40,753 nucleotides of DNA from an uncultured Propionibacteriaceae bacterium (GTDB lineage Bacteria; Actinomycetota; Actinomycetes; Propionibacteriales; Propionibacteriaceae): the NCBI GenBank assembly GCA_936924635.1, contig CAKZHP010000056.1, positions 1 through 40,753 on the forward strand. Direction: 5' to 3'. A program made the position numbers and the translations under genes. The notes beneath the pieces were generated by a model that made no database searches, was not told where the DNA came from, and saw only the letters and a list, made by a program, of their open reading frames with translations. Below, piece by piece: positions 1 through 7,028 of this stretch. Within the stretch, counting starts at the first letter, position 1. Each line of letters begins with the position of its first letter.

Positions 1-3000
1 AAAGCCCGGAAGGTCGCCTCGGCCGCCGCCAGCTCCCGCCTGCGGCTCCGCCGCCCGCGGGCGCGCTCGACCCAGACGTAGAGGACCGGGACGAGGATCA
101 GCGTCAGCAGGGTGGAGCTGAAGAGTCCACCGATGGTGACGATGGCCAGCGGCTGGCTGATGAAGGCCCCGCCGCCGGTGAGCGAGAGCGCCATCGGCGT
201 CAGCGCGAGGATCGTCGCCAGGGCGGTCATGATGATGGGTCGCAGCCGGTGCCGCGCGCCTTCGATCACCGCCACGCGCAGGGTCGCGCCCCGCTCCCGG
301 TACTGGTTCACCAGGTCGATCAGCACGATGGCGTTGGTGACCACGATGCCGACGAGCATCAGCACGCCGATGATCGCGGGCAGGCCCAGCGGCGTGCCGG
401 TGGCCAGCAGCAGCGCGATGGCGCCGGTGGCCGCGAACGGGATCGACACCAGCAGGATCAGCGGCTGCAGCAGCGACTTGAAGGTGGCGACGAGGATCGC
501 GTACGTGATCGCGATGGCGATCACGATGGCCAGACCGAGCTGCTGGAAGGCCTCCGCCTGGTCGGCCGACACGCCACCCACCGACGCCTTCACGCCCGCC
601 GGCAGCTCGACGGAGTCGACGATCTCTTGCAGCTGCGTGGTCACCTCGCTGAGGTTGTCGGTGGTCGGGGTGCCCGAGACCGAGGCGGAGCGCTGACCGT
701 CGATGCGCGTGAGCGTGGCCGGCTTCATCTCCTCCTTCACGGTGGCGACGTCGGCGAGGGTCAGCGGCCCGCGCGGGCCGACCCCCACGACGACCTTCTT
801 GAGGCCGTCGAGCGTTGCCGGGGCCGCCGACATGCGCAGCAGCACGTCGTGGGTGAGCCCGTCGAACGTCACCTGGCCGAGGTTCTGGCCGCGCAGCGCG
901 ACCGACACCAGGCCGCTCACGGCGGCCTCGCTGAGGCCAGCCTCGGCCGCCTTCGTACGGTCGGCTGTGATGACCACCGAGGGCACCAGCGCTGTCAGGT
1001 CAGACGTCACGTCGCGCACGGAGGAGAGCGACTTCATCCGCTCCGACACGGTGTCCACGGCGGTCCGAAGGGCCGCGTCGTCGGGGGCGGTGATGACGAT
1101 CTCGGTCTGGTTGCCGAACCCCTGCTGGCCCGACGACACCGTCAGCGCACCCAGGGCGGGGTGCGCGTCCGCGTACGCCTCGAGGTCGCGCTGCGTCTTG
1201 GTCGCGTCGGCCCCGGCCTTCAGCGTGAGGTTGAAGGTCGCGGTGCTCGCGCTGCCGCCGGTGAACACGGCGAGCTCACCGGCGCCGACCGTGACCTGGT
1301 ACGACTCCACGTCGTCCCGGTCAGCCAGCGCCCGCTCCACCTCGCGCGCCTTCGCGTCGGTGTCGGCCAGCGAGGTGCCCTGGGGCAGCTGCTGGCTGAT
1401 GGTGAGGGTGTTGCCCCCGGCGCTGCCGATGAAGTCGGTCTTGAGGTGCGTGGCGCCGTACAGGGAGGCGGCGAGCAGCGCCAGCGCCAGCAGCGACGTG
1501 ATCACCTTGTGCCGCAGCGACCACAGCAGCACCGGGAGGTACGCCCGCTGCACCCGGGTCACCGGCTCGTGGAAGGCGTTGTCATCCTCCACGACCTGGT
1601 CGACCGGCGCAGACTTCAGGAACCAGTAGCCGAGCACCGGCACGATCGTCAGCGCCACGAACAGGGACGCCAGCATCGCCAGGGTTACAGTCAGCGCGAA
1701 CGGGCGGAACAGCTCCCCGGTGACGTCGCCGACGAGAGCCAGCGGCAGGAACACGGCCACCGTGGTGAGGGTCGAGGAGGTGACGGCGCCGGCCACCTCC
1801 TTCACGGCCCGCGGGATGGCCGTCCGCTTGTCCTGCCCCATATGGATGTGGCGCTGGATGTTCTCGATGACGACGATCGAGTCGTCGACCACACGGCCGA
1901 CCGTGATGGTCAGAGCCGCCAGGGTGATGATGTTGAGCGTGCCGCCACCGATCCGCAGGCCGAGGAGCGCGATCAGCAGCGACAGCGGGATAGACACGGC
2001 CGTCACGAGCGTGAGCCGCACGCTGAGCAGGAAGACGAACACCACCAGGACGGCGAAGGCGAGACCCAGCGCGCCCTCGGTGCCCAGGTCGGTGATCGAC
2101 TCCTGGATGAACGGGGCGTTGTCGAAGACGACGTTGATCTTGGCGTCGCCGCCCATGTCCTTCTCGAGGTCGGCGAGCATGGCGTTCAGCTCGCGCGAGA
2201 TGGCGACGGTGTTGCCGTCGGGCGTCTTCACGATGGAGACCGTCAGGCTCGGCTCGCCGTTGGTGCGGGTGTAGCTGGTGGCAGGTGGCTCCTGCAGGGT
2301 CACGGACGCGACGTCGCTGAGCTTCACCGAGCCGGTGCGTGCGGCCAGAGGCAGGCGCTGCACCTCCTCGACCGATCGCAGTGTCGAGCCGGCCTGCACG
2401 GAGAGCTCCTTGCCGTCGGCGCCCGGGATGGTGCCGGCCGGGAACTCGACGCCGTTGTCACGCAGCACGTTCGCCAGCGCCTCCGGCTTCACGCCCAGCT
2501 GGGCGAGCTTGGCCTGGTCGACGTCGATGGTCAGCTTCTGCGCCGCCACGCCGCTCACCTGGACGTCCCTCACGCCCTCGATGTCGGCGATCTTCGGCAC
2601 CGCGATCTTCTGGACCTTTGACAGCAGCGCGTACTTGTCGGCACCGCCAGAGACCGACATCGAGATGATCGGGAAGTCGTCGATGCTCCCGGCGAAGACG
2701 CTGGTGGAGGCACCCTCGGGCAGGTTCCGCACGTTCATCACGGCCCGCTGCGCCTCGTTCTGGGCGCGACCCAGGTCCTCGCCGTACGTGAGCTGCACCA
2801 GCACCGTGGACACCGAGCCCTGGCTGCGCGCCGTCACCTGGTCGACGCCACGCAGGCTGAGGACCGCCGCCTCCATCGGCTTGGTGACCCGCCCCTCGAC
2901 GACCTCGGCGTTCGCGCCCGGCACGGTGGTGACCACGCCGATGACCGGCAGCTGCAGGCTGGGGAAGAGCTCCTGCTTGAGGGTCACCGTCGACCAGAAG

Positions 3001-3077
3001 CCGGCCGCGATCGCGAAGACCGTGAGCAGGGCGGTGAGCGCGCGGTTGCGCAGGGAGAACCGAGACAGGGCGTCCAT
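1..3077 (-). CDS. RND efflux permease, HAE-1 (AcrB-like) family, 3' end cut by window edge
   Basis: This is an inner-membrane, proton-driven multidrug or lipid exporter of the AcrB-like class. The reading frame runs leftward from an ATG at 3075-3077 and leaves the window after about 1,025 residues, close to the usual full length of about 1,040. A first membrane segment lies at residues 13-30, followed by a large porter domain, then a block of membrane helices from about 338. That block contains the paired Asp of the proton relay (V-V-D-D-S, about residues 396-400), matching D407/D408 of AcrB. A second half with its own porter domain and helix block follows, ending in the family's P-L-A-I-V-T-I-G-G-L-F-S-S-T region. 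No membrane-fusion partner is visible, as expected for a monoderm host. The start is preceded by about 220 nt carrying a candidate repressor site. The substrate cannot be read from the sequence. Confidence 0.93.
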   Translation of the reverse strand, partial: MDALSRFSLRNRALTALLTVFAIAAGFWSTVTLKQELFPSLQLPVIGVVTTVPGANAEVVEGRVTKPMEAAVLSLRGVDQVTARSQGSVSTVLVQLTYGEDLGRAQNEAQRAVMNVRNLPEGASTSVFAGSIDDFPIISMSVSGGADKYALLSKVQKIAVPKIADIEGVRDVQVSGVAAQKLTIDVDQAKLAQLGVKPEALANVLRDNGVEFPAGTIPGADGKELSVQAGSTLRSVEEVQRLPLAARTGSVKLSDVASVTLQEPPATSYTRTNGEPSLTVSIVKTPDGNTVAISRELNAMLADLEKDMGGDAKINVVFDNAPFIQESITDLGTEGALGLAFAVLVVFVFLLSVRLTLVTAVSIPLSLLIALLGLRIGGGTLNIITLAALTITVGRVVDDSIVVIENIQRHIHMGQDKRTAIPRAVKEVAGAVTSSTLTTVAVFLPLALVGDVTGELFRPFALTVTLAMLASLFVALTIVPVLGYWFLKSAPVDQVVEDDNAFHEPVTRVQRAYLPVLLWSLRHKVITSLLALALLAASLYGATHLKTDFIGSAGGNTLTISQQLPQGTSLADTDAKAREVERALADRDDVESYQVTVGAGELAVFTGGSASTATFNLTLKAGADATKTQRDLEAYADAHPALGALTVSSGQQGFGNQTEIVITAPDDAALRTAVDTVSERMKSLSSVRDVTSDLTALVPSVVITADRTKAAEAGLSEAAVSGLVSVALRGQNLGQVTFDGLTHDVLLRMSAAPATLDGLKKVVVGVGPRGPLTLADVATVKEEMKPATLTRIDGQRSASVSGTPTTDNLSEVTTQLQEIVDSVELPAGVKASVGGVSADQAEAFQQLGLAIVIAIAITYAILVATFKSLLQPLILLVSIPFAATGAIALLLATGTPLGLPAIIGVLMLVGIVVTNAIVLIDLVNQYRERGATLRVAVIEGARHRLRPIIMTALATILALTPMALSLTGGGAFISQPLAIVTIGGLFSSTLLTLILVPVLYVWVERARGRRSRRRELAAAEATFRA

Positions 3078-3165
3078 GAAGTGCCTTCCAGTGCCCGCAC
3101 GACGGGCTATCACGAGAACGTGGCGCTCTCAGGGTAGTTGGGCCCCAGCAAACGGTTCCGATCGA

Positions 3166-3181
3166 GTGAGCGCTTGCTCAC
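3166..3181. promoter_or_regulatory. Candidate TetR-type operator upstream of the RND pump
   Basis: GTGAGC-gctt-GCTCAC is a perfect 6-4-6 inverted repeat, 88 bp upstream of the pump start. Its form (TGAGC-N4-GCTCA) resembles sites of many TetR-family repressors. A possible leftward -10 (TACCCT on the minus strand, 3131-3136) lies between it and the gene, so a bound repressor would sit around the -35 region. No regulator gene is adjacent in this window. The small gene at 3298 could share the site. Confidence 0.5.
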
Positions 3182-3297
3182 CCGTACGCGCCGGAGCTCC
3201 CCCACCGCGGAGTACGACTCGGTGAGAAGTCACTCATAGAGCCAACGGCTCTCGTGGGGCTGAGGGAAGACTCCGGCCCCGAGAGGAGGCACGAGTG

Positions 3298-3465
3298 ATG
3301 AGTCGGACCCAGAGCCTGGTGGCTTCGATCAGGGACGCGTTCGCGGGCCCCGCCGCCCGGACGACCATCGTTCTCGGCCTCGTCGCCGCCACGTACGCGG
3401 TGGCCGCTCCGATGGTCTCCGCCACGGAGCCGCCCGCGGGCGTCCAGGTGTCGGCACGACGGTAG
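3298..3465 (+). CDS. Small predicted membrane protein, 55 residues
   Basis: ATG at 3298 to TAG at 3463-3465. An excellent ribosome site (AGGAGG, 3284-3289) lies 8 nt before the ATG, which is the main reason to accept this short gene. The peptide begins M-S-R-T-Q-S-L-V and has one hydrophobic stretch at about residues 24-42 (L-G-L-V-A-A-T-Y-A-V-A-A-P), so it is probably a single-pass membrane or secreted peptide. It sits alone between the divergent RND pump and the femX gene, and a run of hairpins follows its stop codon. A 15-nt hairpin (3238-3252) lies upstream. I recognise no family. It could be a regulatory or stress-related small protein, but that is inference. Confidence 0.6.
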   Translation: MSRTQSLVASIRDAFAGPAARTTIVLGLVAATYAVAAPMVSATEPPAGVQVSARR

Positions 3466-3472
3466 AACCGGG

Positions 3473-3598
3473 TCGGGCCACCCCAAGGGCCCGAGCCGCG
3501 GAGGGTGGACGACCCCAAGCGCCCATCCTCTGGCCGGCGCCGACGGCGGAGGAAGGGCTCGCGGCCGGCCGCAACGACCCCAAGCGTTGCGACCGGCC
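3473..3598 (+). ncRNA. Candidate structured RNA: three hairpins with an identical ACCCCAAG loop
   Basis: Three successive stem-loops have unrelated stems but the same 8-nt loop, ACCCCAAG. Hairpin A has stem 3473-3479/3488-3494 (7 bp, perfect) and loop 3480-3487. Hairpin B has stem 3499-3511/3520-3532 (13 positions, one mismatch, two G-U) and loop 3512-3519. Hairpin C has stem 3563-3576/3585-3598 (14 positions, one mismatch) and loop 3577-3584. They begin 8 nt after the stop of the small membrane-protein gene, so they may be its 3' UTR or a separate RNA. C-rich loops recall the actinobacterial 6C RNA class, but the loop here is not six C and there are three hairpins. No U-tract follows hairpin C. 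Strand and function are inferred. Confidence 0.45.
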
Positions 3599-3645
3599 CG
3601 AGTCGCCCCCGGCCCTCCCCGCGAGGCCTCTCGCTCGGCGACCGG

Positions 3646-3651
3646 TAGATT
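3646..3651 (+). promoter_or_regulatory. -10 element for leaderless femX-like gene
   Basis: TAGATT lies 6 nt before the GTG at 3658. That distance places the transcription start at or next to the start codon, and no ribosome site is present, so the mRNA is probably leaderless. Confidence 0.6.
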
Positions 3652-3657
3652 CAGCCC

Positions 3658-4848
3658 GTGAGCATCCAGATCAGGCCGGTCTCCGCCGAGGCGCACCTCG
3701 AGTTCATCGAGCAGCGCGGCACGGCGAGCTTCCTCCAGACGCCGGCGTGGGCCGCCGTGAAGCCGGAGTGGGCGTCGGAGACGATCGGCTGGTACGACGG
3801 TGACCGGCTCGTCGGCGTCGGGCTGGTGCTCTACCGCTCGCTGCCGACGATCAGTCGCTCGCTGGCGTACCTGCCTGAGGGCCCGGTGCTCGACTGGACC
3901 ACGCCCTCGATCACGGAGCTCTTGGACCCGCTCGTCGCCTACCTCAAGGGCAAGGGCGCGTTCGCGGTACGGATCGGGCCGACCCTCGTCTGGCGGCGCT
4001 GGGGCGCCGACACCATCAAGGCGGCCGTGGCGGACGAGGCCGTGACCAGGCTGTCCGAGGTCACGCCCGACACGCTCGACCCCGCCGCGACCCGGCTGCG
4101 GGCGCAGCTGCTGCACGCCGGCTGGCTGCCGCCGGGCAGCGAGGAGGGATTCGCGGCCGGGCAGCCCGAGTTCAACTTCCAGCTCCCGCTCGCCGGCAAG
4201 TCGACCGACGACCTGCTCAAGGGCATGAACCAGCTCTGGCGGCGCAACATCAAGAAGGCCGACAAGGAGGGCGTCGAGGTCAGCCAGGGTGGCCGTGAGG
4301 ACCTGGCAGCGTTCCACGCCCTCTACCTGGAGACCGCGAAGCGCGACCACTTCACGGGCCGCCCGCTCGCGTACTTCGAGACCATGTGGGACGCCCTGCG
4401 CGCCGAGGACCCCGACCGCATCCGCCTCTACCTGGCCCGTCACCAGGGCGATCTGGTCGCGGCGACCACGTGGGTGCGGGTGGGCACGCACGCCTGGTAC
4501 TCGTACGGTGCGTCGTCTGACCAGAAGCGCGAGGTGCGCGGGTCGAACGCGGTGCAGTGGCGCATGATCCGCGACTCGGTGGAGGCCGGGGCGACCGTGT
4601 ACGACCTGCGGGGCATCACCGAGGGCGTCGGTGCCGACGACCCGGAGATCGGGCTGATCCAGTTCAAGGTGGGCACCGGCGGAGAGGCCGTCCAGTATCT
4701 CGGCGAGTGGGACAAGCCCGTCAACCGCGCCCTGTACGCGGCGTTCCAGGCGTACCTCAACCGTGACCGCTACCTCGGCAAGGCCCGGTCCGCGGTGGCC
4801 GGCGTGCGGGGTCTCGTCGGCAAGGCACGGCGGGCGGTCAGGCGATGA
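3658..4848 (+). CDS. FemX/FemAB-family peptidoglycan bridge aminoacyltransferase
   Basis: A 396-residue protein of the FemABX family. These enzymes transfer an amino acid from aminoacyl-tRNA onto the peptide stem of lipid II on the cytoplasmic face of the membrane, building the interpeptide bridge. The sequence shows the two-lobed GNAT-like layout: the first half has F-L-Q-T-P-A-W-A and a Y-L-P-E-G-P-V motif, and the second half has W-R-R-N-I-K-K-A and the C-terminal Y-D-L-R-G-I-T-E-G followed by L-I-Q-F-K-V-G, typical of FemX. The GTG start follows a -10 box by 6 nt (leaderless). The stop overlaps the start of the next gene by 4 nt, so the two are translationally coupled. The amino acid added cannot be read from sequence. 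Confidence 0.9.
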   Translation: MSIQIRPVSAEAHLEFIEQRGTASFLQTPAWAAVKPEWASETIGWYDGDRLVGVGLVLYRSLPTISRSLAYLPEGPVLDWTTPSITELLDPLVAYLKGKGAFAVRIGPTLVWRRWGADTIKAAVADEAVTRLSEVTPDTLDPAATRLRAQLLHAGWLPPGSEEGFAAGQPEFNFQLPLAGKSTDDLLKGMNQLWRRNIKKADKEGVEVSQGGREDLAAFHALYLETAKRDHFTGRPLAYFETMWDALRAEDPDRIRLYLARHQGDLVAATTWVRVGTHAWYSYGASSDQKREVRGSNAVQWRMIRDSVEAGATVYDLRGITEGVGADDPEIGLIQFKVGTGGEAVQYLGEWDKPVNRALYAAFQAYLNRDRYLGKARSAVAGVRGLVGKARRAVRR

Positions 4849-5876
4849 GCGTCCGGCTGCGGGTCGACGGTGGTGCGTGGCGCACGCACCTGCGCACGGT
4901 CGCCCAGCAGGCGCCCGGGCTGGTGCCAGTGGCCAAGGGCAACGGGTACGGGTATGGGCTCGGGCTGCTCGCCGCTGAGGCGCAACGACTGGGCGTGGAC
5001 AGCCTGGCCGTCGGGACGCTCCCCGAGGTGGCGGCGGTGCGCGACGCGTTCCAGGGCAGCATCGTGGTGCTGCAGCCGTGGCGTCCCTTCGAGCCGGGAG
5101 CGCACGAGCTGCTCGCCGACCCGCGCGTGATCCACACGGTGTCGAGGGTCGACGACCTCCAGGCGGTCACGGCCTCCGGGCACCGGCCGCGGGTGGTGCT
5201 GGAGCTGCTGACCTCCATGCGGCGCCACGGGTTGTCGCTCGACGACCTGGGGCAGCTCGGGCCGATCGAGGGCGTGGAGCTGGTCGGCTGGACCATCCAC
5301 CTGCCGATGCCGGCGGCGACCGGCGGCAACCTCGCCGAGGCGGAGCGACTGGGCGCGGCAGCTGCGGCGGTGCGCCGTGCCCCGTTGTGGTTCTCGCACG
5401 TGACGGCGGCGGAGTACGAGCGGCTGCGCGGAACGGACAACCGGCTGCGGATGGGCACGAACCTCTGGCTCGGGGCGGCCTCGAGCCGGCGTACGAGCGC
5501 GACAGTGCTGGATGTCCATGCGGTCTCGCGCGGCGACCGGATCGGCTACTGGCAGCGGCCGATGCCTGCCGACGGGCACGTGGTCGTGCTGTCGGGAGGT
5601 ACGGCCCACGGGGTGGGTCTGGAGGCACCGACCTCGGCCGCCACGGCTCGCCAGCGCCTCGTCTCCGTGGTCTCGGGCTCGATGGAGGCCGTCGGCCTCG
5701 CGAAGTCGCCGTTCACCATCGGCGGCAAGAAGCGCTGGTTCGTGGAGCCGCCGCACATGCAGTCGTCGCTGGTGTTCCTCCCCGGTTCCGCGCCGGCCCC
5801 GGCCGTGGGCGACGAGGTCCCCGTCGAGCTGCGCCTGACCACGGCCACGGTCGACGAGGTCGTGCTCGACAACTGA
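4845..5876 (+). CDS. Alanine-racemase-like fold-type III PLP protein
   Basis: A 343-residue protein resembling alanine racemase. The N-terminal TIM-barrel signature V-A-K-G-N-G-Y-G-Y-G carries the predicted PLP lysine (K31), corresponding to A-V-V-K-A-N-A-Y-G-H-G in true racemases. The C-terminal half is divergent: the usual G-Y-A-D-G and S-M-D-Q motifs are not evident, being replaced by G-T-A-H-G-V-G and P-P-H-M-Q. It may therefore not be a standard alanine racemase. ATG at 4845 overlaps the femX stop (ATGA), forming a two-gene operon, which suggests that its product or binding role serves peptidoglycan bridge formation. No terminator is obvious before the convergent CDF gene 8 bp away. Family assignment is firm; activity is uncertain. 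Confidence 0.8.
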   Translation: MSVRLRVDGGAWRTHLRTVAQQAPGLVPVAKGNGYGYGLGLLAAEAQRLGVDSLAVGTLPEVAAVRDAFQGSIVVLQPWRPFEPGAHELLADPRVIHTVSRVDDLQAVTASGHRPRVVLELLTSMRRHGLSLDDLGQLGPIEGVELVGWTIHLPMPAATGGNLAEAERLGAAAAAVRRAPLWFSHVTAAEYERLRGTDNRLRMGTNLWLGAASSRRTSATVLDVHAVSRGDRIGYWQRPMPADGHVVVLSGGTAHGVGLEAPTSAATARQRLVSVVSGSMEAVGLAKSPFTIGGKKRWFVEPPHMQSSLVFLPGSAPAPAVGDEVPVELRLTTATVDEVVLDN

Positions 5877-5883
5877 CGCGCGG

Positions 5884-6837
5884 TCAGTCGTCGGCGCGGA
5901 CGATCGGGATCTCGACCGGATGGTCGTTGTACGCGCGCGGGTCCTCCCTGGGCTCCAGGTGCACGCGGAGGTCGATGCCCGGGAGGGCGGTCTTGATCTC
6001 CTGCTCGATCTCCTCGAGCAGGTCGTGGGCCTTCTCCACCGACCACGCTCCTGGCACGAGCATGTCGAAGATGGCGAACGAGTGACGGCCGGCATGACGC
6101 GTACGCAACCCGTGGAACAGCACCTCGTCGCTGCTGCGGCGGCGCAGGATCTCCACGATGGCGGCGTTCTCCTCCGGGGCCATGGTCGAGTCCATGAGCC
6201 CGGCGGTGGACTCGGTCACCAGCTTCCAACCGGTGACGACGATGTTCACGCCGACCAGGAACGCCACGATCGAGTCGAGGCGATCCCAGCCCGTGAGCCA
6301 CACCAGCAGCACTCCGACGACCACGCCGATCGAGGTCACCACGTCGGTCATCAGGTGCTTGCCGTCGGCGATGAGGGTCAGCGAACGGTGCGTACGACCC
6401 GCACGGATCAGGACCCAGCCCACGACTCCGTTGAGCACCGACGCCACGGCGGAGATCGCCAGGCCGACGCCTACGTTCTCCAGCGGCTGCGGGTGGATGA
6501 ACCGCTGCACCGCGGTGATCAGGATCACCACGGCCGCGACGAAGATCATCACACCCTCGATGGCAGCGGAGAAGAACTCGGCCTTGCTGTGGCCGAACAT
6601 GTGGTCCTCGTCGGCCGGGCGGGCGGCGACCCGCAGCGCCAGCAGCGCCACGAACGCCGCCACCAGGTTCACCACCGACTCCGCGGCGTCGGACAGCAGA
6701 CCCACCGACCCCGTCAGCAGCCAGGCCCCCGCCTTGAGCGCGATCGTGACGATCGCCGCAGCGATCGACAGCCAGGCGTACTTCGTGAGGTTGACCTGAC
6801 CCGCGGGGCGGGGGGCGGTCGTCGACGCGTCAGTCAC
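5884..6837 (-). CDS. Cation diffusion facilitator (CDF) metal exporter
   Basis: A 317-residue member of the CDF family, which exchanges cytoplasmic divalent metal (Zn, Fe, Mn or similar) for protons across the membrane. About six membrane helices occupy residues 20-210. The TM2 metal site reads D50-A-A-E53-S-V-V-N57 and the TM5 site reads H161-L-M-T-D165. E53 and N57 align with positions usually held by Asp, and H161/D165 match the classical HxxxD. A charged stretch, P-A-D-E-D-H-M-F-G-H, lies in the loop before TM3. The C-terminal 100 residues form the cytoplasmic ferredoxin-like dimerisation domain. The GTG start is preceded 6 nt upstream by a weak -10-like GAGAAT. It converges on the alr-like gene. 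Metal specificity is unknown. Confidence 0.9.
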   Translation of the reverse strand: MTDASTTAPRPAGQVNLTKYAWLSIAAAIVTIALKAGAWLLTGSVGLLSDAAESVVNLVAAFVALLALRVAARPADEDHMFGHSKAEFFSAAIEGVMIFVAAVVILITAVQRFIHPQPLENVGVGLAISAVASVLNGVVGWVLIRAGRTHRSLTLIADGKHLMTDVVTSIGVVVGVLLVWLTGWDRLDSIVAFLVGVNIVVTGWKLVTESTAGLMDSTMAPEENAAIVEILRRRSSDEVLFHGLRTRHAGRHSFAIFDMLVPGAWSVEKAHDLLEEIEQEIKTALPGIDLRVHLEPREDPRAYNDHPVEIPIVRADD

Positions 6838-6963
6838 CCCGCGATTCTCCCACTGACCGCCGCGGCTTGCCGCACGAGGCGGGCTCGACCCCTACGGCGA
6901 CCAGCGCAGCGATCAGCCCTGGCCGCGGCACCCCTCGGATCTGTGCGGTTCTGCAGCGTCCCG

Positions 6964-6969
6964 TAGGGT
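6964..6969 (+). promoter_or_regulatory. -10 element upstream of short ORF and rluA-like gene
   Basis: TAGGGT lies 6 nt before an ATG at 6976 that opens a 16-residue reading frame. Other genes in this window show the same spacing, which suggests the transcript starts on that ATG. Confidence 0.55.
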
Positions 6970-6975
6970 CACGGC

Positions 6976-7026
6976 ATGCGACACCCCTGCCACGCCTGCG
7001 CGACCAGCGGTCCGCAGACCGGTTAG
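6976..7026 (+). CDS. Putative 16-residue leader peptide upstream of the pseudouridine synthase
   Basis: ATG at 6976 to TAG at 7024-7026, encoding M-R-H-P-C-H-A-C-A-T-S-G-P-Q-T-G. It begins 6 nt after a TAGGGT box and stops 2 nt before the GTG at 7029 of the downstream gene, in another frame. This arrangement fits a leaderless upstream ORF whose termination feeds reinitiation on the main gene. It has two cysteines and two histidines but no run of one amino acid, so attenuation by a specific tRNA is not evident. No homologue is recognised. Confidence 0.4.
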   Translation: MRHPCHACATSGPQTG

Positions 7027-7028
7027 CC

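Noticed and set aside
249..2621. Long rightward reading frame (790 codons) rich in His, Arg, Asp and Gln
   Set aside because: It is antisense to the RND permease and has the His/Arg/Gln composition typical of frames opposite real genes in GC-rich DNA. No family motif is present.
6976..7026. Cysteine-responsive attenuator in the short upstream ORF
   Set aside because: It has only two Cys codons and no competing terminator hairpin, so specific Cys attenuation is not supported; only translational coupling is proposed.
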